A stretch of 64,000 nt of DNA from Pedobacter sp. PF22-3 (GTDB taxonomy: Bacteria; Bacteroidota; Bacteroidia; Sphingobacteriales; Sphingobacteriaceae), in the NCBI RefSeq assembly GCF_026239555.1, contig NZ_JAPIVP010000020.1, positions 44,604 to 108,603 of the forward strand, read 5' to 3'. Positions 1 to 7,976 of the stretch are shown one piece after another; position 1 is the first letter of the stretch; each line of letters starts with the position of its first letter. The position numbers were made by a program, and so were the translations under genes. The notes under the pieces are model-generated. The model made no database searches and had not been told where the DNA came from. It worked only from the letters and a program-made list of their open reading frames with translations.

Positions 1-1152
1 AAAAAATGTTCCAACTTCCATACTACTTTCCCTTGGAGATTCAATTAATTTTTTATCTATTTTGTCTACAACTATTCCATAAATATATTTGTGTAAACGA
101 CTTTTGTTCTGAGAATAATCACAAGCAGAACTTATTTCAATCGCAACAAATTTTGAAGATTTTAATAGTTTCGAGATTTGCTCTAAACGAACAGCTTTCT
201 CACTTTCTTTAAATCCACTTTTGAAAGGGATAACATATTTCACCCATTCTTCATAGCTTTTTGAAAACTCTTTTTCAAATCTCTTACTATGTTTTACAAT
301 ATTTATTACTATTCCTCGAGACTCTTTATCTAAAATTGTTTTATCTATATGAAAAATAGCATTTAACTCACTTTCCTTAAATCCTTCTGGAATTGAAATA
401 TCTTTCCTAATCACTGCGTTTTTTAGACTTTTGAGAAATGAAGGCCACTTTGAAGAAATTTCCGCTTTCAAAATTTGATGATTCATTATTTGTGAAAGTG
501 CTTCATATACAGCCCGACCTGGATTTTGCTTCGCGTGTTCAAATCCTAAGGTTTGAACTGCAATATTGGAGAATATGAGTTCAAAGTTTTTTGCAAAAAT
601 CTCATTTTCTCCCCACTTATCTTGATTAGGGATAATTTTATAAATCTGTTGAATTGCCATAATGGAAGCACGGCTTAAATTCCCTTCAAACTCGAACAGT
701 AATTGTAAAATTTCATCATTTAAAATTTTATCTAATTTAGATTTGAGTAAGGAATCTGTATCTGTCAAAAATTCGTCCTTGTCTATGCAATTTATCAAAA
801 ATGGTTTGGGTATATTATTTGAATGTCGAATCTGGATGAATTTTTTAAAGTCATCTATCAAAGAGGTATTGGATGTCCAAAAAATCAACGCAAAAGGCCC
901 ATTATCTACATGAATGTATTGTTTTATTGCAGCGGCTAAGCTATTAAAGATTTGGGGATTAGAACTTCCACCACTAGGATTTATATTAATATCAAAAAAA
1001 GCAACTTTAATATCTTTTAATGGTTCACTATAAAATGCATCGTATTTAAAAGCTCTACAACCGATTCCATTATCGTGAAATTGTTTACTAAGCTTATTTA
1101 GATGATCATCAATATCATCAACGATGATAAATTTATTTTGAGGCGTTAACAT
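1..1152 (-). CDS. Receiver-domain protein, partial (C-terminus beyond left edge)
   Basis: An open frame of 384 codons runs from an ATG at 1152 to the window edge without a stop, so the C-terminus is missing. The first 130 residues read as a response-regulator receiver: acidic pair D12-D13 (FIIVDDIDDH), phospho-acceptor-like D54 (VAFFDIN), a switch T93 (LIFWTSN) and a K125. No helix-turn-helix is visible. The remaining 250 residues are mostly charged and helical and contain a motif around C344-D345 (SSACDYSQ) that I cannot assign. The gene starts 6 bases after the histidine-kinase-like gene and is the third gene of the operon, so it is the natural phosphotransfer partner of that protein (inference). 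The output function is unknown. Confidence 0.85.
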   Translation of the reverse strand, partial: MLTPQNKFIIVDDIDDHLNKLSKQFHDNGIGCRAFKYDAFYSEPLKDIKVAFFDININPSGGSSNPQIFNSLAAAIKQYIHVDNGPFALIFWTSNTSLIDDFKKFIQIRHSNNIPKPFLINCIDKDEFLTDTDSLLKSKLDKILNDEILQLLFEFEGNLSRASIMAIQQIYKIIPNQDKWGENEIFAKNFELIFSNIAVQTLGFEHAKQNPGRAVYEALSQIMNHQILKAEISSKWPSFLKSLKNAVIRKDISIPEGFKESELNAIFHIDKTILDKESRGIVINIVKHSKRFEKEFSKSYEEWVKYVIPFKSGFKESEKAVRLEQISKLLKSSKFVAIEISSACDYSQNKSRLHKYIYGIVVDKIDKKLIESPRESSMEVGTFF

Positions 1153-1158
1153 ATCTAG

Positions 1159-3516
1159 CTAGGGGTTTGGAAAAACTAATGCTACAACAGCACCATTGTA
1201 TACTTTAGGAATATCTAATTCGGTAGGATCTGGGAATAATAATTTACCTCCAACCATTTCCATAACAATATTTACAAAATACAAGCCGAGTCCCATTCCT
1301 CCTGGTCTGGTGGTTCTAAACGGAAAAATCAAATCTTCTGGTTCCATATTAAATCCTGGACCATTATCAGCAATAATTATAGCTGGGCCACTAAAATTTT
1401 TTATGTCAGATGTAATAAATATACCAGATTTAAAGTCAGATGTTTGAAGCTCTTTTTTGACACTAACCCAATAAATGGAGTTATCAATAATATTTGAAAC
1501 GGAACTTAACAGCAAATTGCCCGGGCCTTTAACCATAAAATCAGGAGATTCTCCAGAAATAAGCGGGCTTGAAAATATTATTTTGTGATACCCAAATCTA
1601 GGACCATTTATATCTTTTGCCCTCACAACTAATTTGCTAGCTTCAATAGAAATATTCTTGTTCTGTTTTAGCAGTGGCGAAAAGTTTTCTAATAGTTGAA
1701 TTAAATTCTTGACTCTTTCTTTAATAAGTGGTAAGTCTAAATTATTATTCAAATCAGTATTAATAAACTTAACTTCCCTATCGACCTCATGAAAAACTAT
1801 ACCTAAATTAATTCCCGACATTCCAGAATTTACCATAACATCTCTCATGTCGTTATAATCTTTCTGAACACGTTTCATCAATGGGGCTAGTTCTTTATCA
1901 AGTTTTTTTTCTTTTAACTTAGCGGACAACTCATCAATAGTCTCAGAAAATCCAATTTTCTTAACTGGTTTGATATCTTCTAAATAATTTTTAATCTTTT
2001 CCCTATCTGAAATTGCGGTTCTCTGAAATAAATCAAAAACTTCATTACATATGGCCTTAAATTTTTTAAAATATATGTTATCGTCAAAACCCTCTCTGTT
2101 TGTTTTTTCTACTAGGCCCTTATGACTACTAGACATATTTATCTGTACAGAACCTATCACTGTATTTTTACTAAACCGCTCGCCTAATTTTTGAACTCTT
2201 GCTAGATCTAGACCTAACCAATCATCTCCAGGCTCACCATAGTTGTAAACTCTGATACCATCTCTAAAGACTCTTACACCGGAGTTTTCTCTAATAAATG
2301 ATTTTATAGCATTTGTTTGACCAAAAGCATTCAGCACGGGGGTAAGTAAATTATATACATAAAATCGCCCCTTTATTTCACCAATTCCGTTTAGATCACT
2401 TTCTTTGAGATGTTTTTGTTTGTGATCAAATAGATCATCCTTATTACTAATTTTTAATCGATTCTCTTCAGGTGATGAATTTTGAGAATTACGATCTATG
2501 CCGAAATTATTAGGTGGACGAAAAAGGTAGCTCCATTTAATTTCTGAATTAGAATTTATTTCAAAATCAAAATAGTAAAGTGACTCATTGAGAATTTCAT
2601 TTGGGTCTTTTACATCCTCAAACCAAGATTGATGATAATCGTTGGCATTTATTTCTACACTAAAACTATCAATATTTTGAAAGGGGTTTATTATTGATAA
2701 TGTCTTCCTAGCAAGTTCTCTTAGATCCCTTCTTGTCCAGTTTTCCTTTTTTAAGTCAGAAATAATTATTCTCGTACCTTGATTTTTTTTGGGAAAAAGA
2801 GAACCTTCAATTCTTTCTATTTCAACACTTGTGTCTTGAATATATTCTGCTTCGTCAATTAACTTTTGCCAATTAATAGTTATCCTACTCGAGAAATTTT
2901 CCTCTAAGGTTTTTGTCTCAAGAACTATCTTTTTTCCTAATTTATGAACTGCTAATCTTCCTACTCCCTTTTCTCCTAACGAAATTCTTTCAAATTTTTT
3001 ACTTGGTTGACGTTTTATTCCTCTTTTGAAATCAGTACCAATTTCAAGCCAGACATTTGTCAACGTCTGCGGCGTCATACCATTTCCATCATCTTCTATA
3101 CTAATTGACTGCTCCGATGTATTCAAGTTAACTAATTCAATCAATACATTTTCAGCATCGGCATCGTATGCATTTTTAACTAATTCGAAAATGGCTAGAT
3201 TATCACTTCCTATTAATTCGTCACCAAGTAGGCTAAGAATATGGCTTTTTGCTTTGAATGCGTATCCAACATTAATAATTACATTAATTATAGCTTTTTT
3301 GTCATTAATTAGACACTGTAATTTCTCAGTTCCATAGAAATCTGAATTAGGTTCATATGTAACAAAACTTCCTTCAACTGCTATCTTCCCATGTGAATTG
3401 CCTGAAATTTGAATAGTTGTATTTGGTTCAATTTCAAGCCTGAAACTTAATCTGTTTCCTGGGGTAGTTTGGAAGAATAAGTCTTTGCCTTGAACATATT
3501 TGTATTCGTTTGACAT
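1159..3516 (-). CDS. Dual GHKL ATPase / histidine-kinase-like protein
   Basis: A 785-residue protein with two ATP-binding GHKL modules. Residues 1-84 resemble a bacterial Ig/cadherin-like repeat (EPNSDFYGTEK). Residues 85-300 form a MORC/Hsp90-type ATPase: ELVKNAYDAD near 111-120, DDGNGM at 142-147, GEKGVGRLA at 181-189. After a long linker, residues 560-785 look like a histidine kinase core: H-box-like FHEVDRE with H576, N-box around N675-N679, G1 box DNGPGF at 717-722 and G2 box GGMGLGL at 739-745. No membrane segment is seen, so it is probably cytoplasmic. It lies 3 bases after the methyltransferase and 6 bases before the receiver gene. GHKL ATPases of the MutL/MORC type are known beside restriction-modification genes; a role in conflict signalling here is inference. 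Confidence 0.9.
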   Translation of the reverse strand: MSNEYKYVQGKDLFFQTTPGNRLSFRLEIEPNTTIQISGNSHGKIAVEGSFVTYEPNSDFYGTEKLQCLINDKKAIINVIINVGYAFKAKSHILSLLGDELIGSDNLAIFELVKNAYDADAENVLIELVNLNTSEQSISIEDDGNGMTPQTLTNVWLEIGTDFKRGIKRQPSKKFERISLGEKGVGRLAVHKLGKKIVLETKTLEENFSSRITINWQKLIDEAEYIQDTSVEIERIEGSLFPKKNQGTRIIISDLKKENWTRRDLRELARKTLSIINPFQNIDSFSVEINANDYHQSWFEDVKDPNEILNESLYYFDFEINSNSEIKWSYLFRPPNNFGIDRNSQNSSPEENRLKISNKDDLFDHKQKHLKESDLNGIGEIKGRFYVYNLLTPVLNAFGQTNAIKSFIRENSGVRVFRDGIRVYNYGEPGDDWLGLDLARVQKLGERFSKNTVIGSVQINMSSSHKGLVEKTNREGFDDNIYFKKFKAICNEVFDLFQRTAISDREKIKNYLEDIKPVKKIGFSETIDELSAKLKEKKLDKELAPLMKRVQKDYNDMRDVMVNSGMSGINLGIVFHEVDREVKFINTDLNNNLDLPLIKERVKNLIQLLENFSPLLKQNKNISIEASKLVVRAKDINGPRFGYHKIIFSSPLISGESPDFMVKGPGNLLLSSVSNIIDNSIYWVSVKKELQTSDFKSGIFITSDIKNFSGPAIIIADNGPGFNMEPEDLIFPFRTTRPGGMGLGLYFVNIVMEMVGGKLLFPDPTELDIPKVYNGAVVALVFPNP

Positions 3517-3519
3517 AAA

Positions 3520-4779
3520 TTATGCTTGAAGTAGTCTTTTAATATATATCGCTATTCTCTCAGCCATTAAAGGGGGCACTGCGTTTCCGATTTGTTTAAA
3601 CGCGGCAGTTCTACTTGTTCCTTCTTTAACTCCTTCAAAATAAAAATCATCAGGAAATGATTGTAATCTGGCAGCTTCTCTAACACTAATTGATCTATTT
3701 TGATGAATGTCAGGATGAATGTAGTAATGGCCATCTTTAGCAATATGCGCGACAACTGTTTGTGAGCTTTCTAATTCCGGTGCAACAACTTTAAACCTAT
3801 CGCAAAAGGTTGTTCTATTTTTATGAGTCTTAAGGTTATCAGGTAGATTATCATACTGCAACCTTTCATTTTTATTCAACCATAGTTCGACAGCAATTTT
3901 ATAAATTTCTTTATCTTGTTTAGTATTTGGCCTACATACATGTTGGGTTAAAACTTCTATGCCATTTCTTAACTTAGCATCATAGACATATGGATTTCCA
4001 TCACATTTATAGCTGGCATATTTATTTACACCTTCACCTGCATTTAAAGATGGTAAATCGGCAAAAATATCACTGACCTTGGCTTTAATTTCAAAAGATT
4101 CAAAATCGGGTACATTTAATTTTAAATGTCTTTTATGTCCAATTAAAATTATTCTTTTTCTTTTTTGCAAAACCCCATGTTTATCTGCTTCAAGTATAAA
4201 GTCAGCTATCTCATATCCAAGATTACTAAACAATGTGACCATTGTTTTAAAATAACGACCTTCGTTCGCAGATTTTAAACCAAGAACATTCTCAAATACA
4301 AACATTTTAGGGTTGTATTTCTGCAAGTAATTAGCATATTGTAAAAAAAGATAGTTCCTAGGATCTGCAACCATTTTATCTTTCGATCTAGATCTACCCG
4401 CTAACGAATATGCTTGACAAGGTGGACCACCTACGATGAGGTCTATTTCTCTACCTGAAGAATGTTTATCTAATTTTGAGAAAATTGTCTCATTGTTCTC
4501 TAAACCTATAGGTAAATTGATAACAGTATCAAGGATCTTACTAGGGATTAATGAGTACAATTCTTCTCTGGTAATTTTGCCTTCTAGATAAGCTATATAA
4601 TCTTTAATTCTGTTATTTTCTTTCAAGTGATAGTACGCAATCCTGGTTTTTAAAGTATAGCATGCGGCTTTATCCATTTCGACATGAGCAATTGCTTCGA
4701 AACCTGATCTTTTAAAGCCCTCTGAAAGTCCACCAGCTCCAGCAAAAAGGTCTATATAGTTAAAATTTTTATTATTCAT
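3520..4779 (-). CDS. dcm: DNA (cytosine-5-)-methyltransferase
   Basis: A 419-residue C5-cytosine methyltransferase with all core motifs in canonical order: motif I (DLFAGAGGLSEGF, 10-22), motif IV with the catalytic Cys (GGPPCQAYS, C121), motif VI (FENV, E163), motif VIII (QKRKR, 205-209), a target-recognition region of about 120 residues, motif IX (REAARLQSFPDDF) and motif X (QIGNAVPPLMAERIAIYI). It transfers a methyl group from S-adenosylmethionine to carbon 5 of cytosine in a recognition site that cannot be read from sequence. It is the first gene of the left-edge operon and is followed within 3 bases by the dual GHKL gene. No cognate restriction endonuclease is recognisable inside the window. 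The region is more AT-rich than the genes to the right, which suggests horizontal acquisition. Confidence 0.96.
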   Translation of the reverse strand: MNNKNFNYIDLFAGAGGLSEGFKRSGFEAIAHVEMDKAACYTLKTRIAYYHLKENNRIKDYIAYLEGKITREELYSLIPSKILDTVINLPIGLENNETIFSKLDKHSSGREIDLIVGGPPCQAYSLAGRSRSKDKMVADPRNYLFLQYANYLQKYNPKMFVFENVLGLKSANEGRYFKTMVTLFSNLGYEIADFILEADKHGVLQKRKRIILIGHKRHLKLNVPDFESFEIKAKVSDIFADLPSLNAGEGVNKYASYKCDGNPYVYDAKLRNGIEVLTQHVCRPNTKQDKEIYKIAVELWLNKNERLQYDNLPDNLKTHKNRTTFCDRFKVVAPELESSQTVVAHIAKDGHYYIHPDIHQNRSISVREAARLQSFPDDFYFEGVKEGTSRTAAFKQIGNAVPPLMAERIAIYIKRLLQA

Positions 4780-5122
4780 ACAAGTGAGCGTAACTCCTTG
4801 TTAAGGTATACTTTTATACTATAAAAATCAAATAAATATTAATTTGATTTAGAGACACTTAAGTAAAATAATTTTCCGTAAATATTAATTTGAGGATTAA
4901 AACCAAAAAACTTTCGAAAACTCTTTATACTTATATCCCACTTATGTAGCAATTGAGTATAGACTTTTTGTCTAGGATCCAGCATTACAGGAATGTGTAC
5001 GTTTAATCGACACGCCATAACTATCCAAAAAAAAAATCCCCCTACTCCTTTTAGTTGTAAAGAAAATAATATTAACTTAATGCCAATTAATCTATTTTAT
5101 TTACTTTTTTAAACTACAAGTT
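4780..5122. promoter_or_regulatory. Intergenic control region of the methyltransferase operon
   Basis: This 343-base AT-rich spacer separates the leftward methyltransferase operon from a rightward gene. It contains a 15-base direct repeat, TAAATATTAATTTGA, at 4833-4847 and again at 4879-4893. The first copy sits inside a near-palindrome (TCAAAT...ATTTGA, 4828-4847). A small TAGAC/GTCTA dyad lies near 4958-4973. The repeats are 54-114 bases from the methyltransferase start, a sensible place for operators, but no binding protein is known and no convincing promoter hexamers were identified. Confidence 0.4.
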
Positions 5123-5869
5123 ATGTCTAAAACGAATGAGACCGGCCACGCCAAAAACGTAGCCAATTTCGAAACCCTTATTGCTTATTTAACCGGCTAT
5201 GGCGCCGCTTACAATCCCAGCAATGTAAACATCCAGTTAAGCAGCTTAACCGAAAAAGCTGCCGCGGCAAAAACCATTAACGAGCAGGTTCACGATGCTG
5301 CCGCAAAAAACAGCAACGCCGTGGCCCTGCGCAATCTGGCTTTTCAGCCTTTAAAAAAGCTGAGCACCCGCATAGTAAATGCAATAAAAGCGAGCGATGT
5401 ACCGCAACAGGTAATTGATAATGCCATTACCAACAACCGCAAAATTCAGGGCCAGAGGGCATCAGTAAAGTTAACCGACGAAGAAAAACAGAAACTGGCC
5501 GCAAGCGGCACCGTTGTTAACCAAGTATCGGCCTCGCAACAAAGTTTCGATAGCCAGCTCGATACCTTCGATAAACAGATCAAGCTGTTGGCTACCATCC
5601 CCAACTATGCACCCAATGAAGTAGAGTTGCAACAGGCTACCCTTACCACCTTATATAACGATTTATTGCAGAAAAACCGCGATGTGGTAACCAAAACATC
5701 CGAGTTGAGTACCCTTAGGCTTAACCGCAATAAAATTCTATACGATGCTAACACAGGTATAGTGGCACTCGCTTTAGATGCCAAGAATTATAGCAAATCG
5801 TTATTTGGTGTAAGTACACCGCAGTACAAACAAATTTCGGGCATTGCGTTTAAAACGATAAAAATTTAG
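5123..5869 (+). CDS. Conserved-type hypothetical helical protein
   Basis: A 248-residue soluble protein of unrecognised function. It has no signal peptide or membrane helix. Composition is rich in Ala, Asn, Gln, Lys and Thr, and much of it should be helical, with likely coiled coils around residues 35-110 and 140-215. I recognise no catalytic motif. Its codon use is clearly more GC-rich than the methyltransferase operon to its left, so it probably marks the first resident chromosomal gene beyond the acquired segment (inference). It is monocistronic: a strong hairpin terminator follows 42 bases after the stop. Confidence 0.8.
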   Translation: MSKTNETGHAKNVANFETLIAYLTGYGAAYNPSNVNIQLSSLTEKAAAAKTINEQVHDAAAKNSNAVALRNLAFQPLKKLSTRIVNAIKASDVPQQVIDNAITNNRKIQGQRASVKLTDEEKQKLAASGTVVNQVSASQQSFDSQLDTFDKQIKLLATIPNYAPNEVELQQATLTTLYNDLLQKNRDVVTKTSELSTLRLNRNKILYDANTGIVALALDAKNYSKSLFGVSTPQYKQISGIAFKTIKI

Positions 5870-5911
5870 CCTGTAATGAAAAAAATCATCCCAACCCTAC
5901 ATACTTCTTAA

Positions 5912-5945
5912 AACAGCAACAGAAATAAAATCGGTTGCTGTTTTT
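5912..5945 (+). terminator. Rho-independent terminator
   Basis: A perfect 9-bp stem AACAGCAAC / GTTGCTGTT (5912-5920 with 5934-5942) closes a 13-base loop and runs into a T-tract. It follows the 248-residue orphan gene. Confidence 0.85.
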
Positions 5946-5971
5946 ATTTAAAGGGCACCCTGCAAAGGGTT

Positions 5972-6391
5972 AACTGCAGTTATCATATTATTCACTGCAA
6001 ACTAAAAACGGTTAACTGCCAGCTAAAAATAACCTACCTCTCCGATAAAGTTTTGAACTGCGCTGGTAAAACCATCAACTGCAAGCGTAAATCTGTCAAC
6101 GGCAAATTTAATGTTGTTAACTGCTCCTATAAAACTATCAACTGCAAACATAAACCTGCCAGCCGCAAGTATAATGTTGTTAACTGCGCCGATAGAACGG
6201 TTAACTGCAAGTTCAGAACTATTAGGTGCGCTAACAATGCTGCCATCAGCAAGTATAAACCTATCAACTGCAAGTATAATATTATTAACTGCGTTGATAG
6301 TGCTGTTAACTGCTTTCATCATGATGTCATCGGTAAGCATAAAGCTGCCAACAAAAGGCATAATGATGTTAACTGCAATGTAGCTTAAAGA
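5972..6391. repeat. 21-bp minisatellite, 20 units in perfect register
   Basis: Units recur every 21 bases from 5972 to 6371 (5972, 5993, 6014, 6035, 6056 and so on) with no insertion or deletion. Most begin AACTGC, and many carry TATAATGTTGTT-like tails. Units differ by substitutions, and the unit at 6035 is degenerate. Because 21 is a multiple of three, long frames stay open on both strands: a minus-strand frame (6023-6361) gives heptads of the form A-V-(N/D)-x-(F/I)-x-x, and a plus frame gives (I/V)NC-type heptads. Neither frame has other gene-like support, so this is annotated as a repeat rather than a CDS. Confidence 0.85.
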
Positions 6392-6495
6392 CAGTTCAAA
6401 GACTTCTCCCTGCCTTTACGGTCAGGCACTACAGCCTAAATAACGGTAATTACAAGATCATTCGCCCCTACATTACTATACTCCTCAAAAAAAAT

Positions 6496-6592
6496 CGTCA
6501 TTGCGAGGAGGAACGACGAAGCAATCTTTCACGCTAATAATCCCTGCTATAAAGATTGCTTCGTCGGCTGAAAAAGCCTCCTCGCAATGACG
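6496..6592. repeat. Palindromic intergenic repeat (CGTCATTGCGAGG type), copy 1
   Basis: Long imperfect inverted repeat whose outer ends are CGTCATTGCGAGGAGG and CCTCCTCGCAATGACG. Inner arms contain GACGAAGCAATCTTT and AAAGATTGCTTCGTC. It lies inside the left copy of the tandem duplication. Confidence 0.9.
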
Positions 6593-6980
6593 GATTTATT
6601 GGTGAAATAACTACCGTGTTAGAAACTATCCTATACAACATGCTATCTGCACCCTGCTACCCGGCCTGGCAGATTTCCGCCGGAAAAAGCACGGAAATCT
6701 TTGCAGTTCCTCCTCATAACCCCACAGCCCAAGGCAGGATCAAAGCGGGAGCGGTGGGGTATAAACCTATCAACTGCAAGTATAATGTTGTTAACTGCTT
6801 TCATCATGATGTCATCGATAAGCATAAAGCTGCCAACAAAAGGCATAATGATGTTAACTGCAATGTAGCTTAAAGACAGTTCAAAGATTTCTCCCTGCCT
6901 TTACGGGCAGGCACTACAGTCTAAATAACGGTAATTATAACATCCTTCATCCCTACATTACTATACTCCGCAAAAAAAAT

Positions 6981-7077
6981 CGTCATTGCGAGGAGGAACG
7001 ACGAAGCAATCTTTCACGCTAATAATCCCTGCTATAAAGATTGCTTCGTCGGCTGAAAAAGCCTCCTCGCAATGACG
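6981..7077. repeat. Palindromic intergenic repeat (CGTCATTGCGAGG type), copy 2
   Basis: Identical or nearly identical to the element at 6496-6592, carried along with the right copy of the tandem duplication. Confidence 0.9.
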
Positions 7078-7410
7078 GATTTATTGGTGAAATAACTACC
7101 GTGTAAGAAACTATCTTTAACATTACGCTATCAGCTCCCTGCTATCCGGCCTGGCAGATTTCCGCCGGAAAAAGCACGGAAATCTTTGCAGTTCCCCTCA
7201 TACCTCACAGCCCAAGGCAGGATCAAAGCGGGAGCGATGGGATAAGTAAGGATAAGAGCCTCGATGCTGCCGCTATCAAGATTTCCGTAGCTTTTTACAA
7301 GGAAGGATGCAAGCCTTGATTTTTTGTTACTTTTGGATCAAGCCAAAAGTAAGAGCCCTTCGGTGGCGGCGAACCGAGGCAAGGCTTGGCGAAAGGGAAA
7401 AACTTTTAAT

Positions 7411-7497
7411 TGTCATTCTGAACGAAGTGAAGAACCCGTAGGCTCTGCGAAGCAAATCTTTAGATCAAAAGATCCTTCGCTGCGCTCAGGATGACAG
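7411..7497. repeat. Palindromic intergenic repeat (TGTCATTCTGAACG type), copy 1
   Basis: Imperfect inverted repeat beginning TGTCATTCTGAACGAAGTGA and ending CGCTCAGGATGACA. A related copy lies at 7800-7885. The flanking sequence, with its CCCTTCGGTGGCGG block near 7357 and 7743, is also duplicated, so the 7310-7500 and 7690-7885 segments look like diverged copies of one larger repeat. Confidence 0.75.
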
Positions 7498-7799
7498 CAA
7501 AAGAAGAACCCCCCTCTACTCCATGCGATCTGCATCCTGCTGCCCGGCCTAGGATATGATGGAAGGAGAAAACGTTAAAGCTTTTGCACCTCCTTTCAAC
7601 CTACCACTGCCCAGAGGCAGCACGCCCTCCCCGATCCTTCATCGGGGCTTGTGCTGACGACCTGAAAGCTTTGACGAATTTATCCAACATCAGATCCAAG
7701 CCTTGATCTTTTGTTTCTTTTCTATCAAGAGAAAAGAAAGAGCCCTTCGGTGGCGGTGAACCGAGGCAAGCCGGAGCTAGGGCAAGAAAACCTTTAATT

Positions 7800-7885
7800 T
7801 TCATTCTGAACGTAGTGAAGAACCCGTAGGCTCTGCGAAGCAAATCTTTCAGTTAAAAGATACTTCGCTGCCCTCAGGATGACAG
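7800..7885. repeat. Palindromic intergenic repeat (TCATTCTGAACG type), copy 2
   Basis: Second copy of the 7411-7497 element, with TTCATTCTGAACGTAGTGAA at the left and CCCTCAGGATGACA at the right. It lies about 90 bases before the MFS transporter gene. Nothing else in 7243-7976 looks like a gene. Confidence 0.7.
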
Positions 7886-7976
7886 CAAATAATAAGGCAA
7901 GACCAAGTGAAAGAATTGAATTAAAATGATTAAATAACAGCTGGCTTTTGGTATTTTTACCCCATCTAAACCCACC

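Larger units (their letters stand above)
6254..7242. repeat. Tandem duplication of about 500 bp
   Basis: The segment 6254-6759 is repeated at 6760-7242 with about 90 percent identity by eye. Each copy holds the end of the 21-bp minisatellite, a CCTGCC / GGCAGG-containing stretch, a 97-base hairpin element and a CCGGCCTGGCAGATTTCCGC block. The right copy has lost one 21-bp minisatellite unit. No gene is apparent in either copy. Confidence 0.8.

Noticed and set aside
1..4779. Ordinary complete type II restriction-modification system
   Set aside because: The methyltransferase is complete, but no endonuclease can be recognised among the visible genes; the operon partners are a GHKL/kinase-like protein and a receiver protein.
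6023..6361. Open frames on both strands of the 21-bp array as real genes
   Set aside because: Frames stay open because the unit is a multiple of three, and both strands are open at once. No ribosome binding site or neighbour supports either.
5972..6391. CRISPR array
   Set aside because: The repeat is contiguous, without unique spacers, and there are no cas genes.
6556..6873. 105-codon frame over the right copy of the duplication
   Set aside because: It runs through a hairpin element and the minisatellite end and has no coherent protein character.
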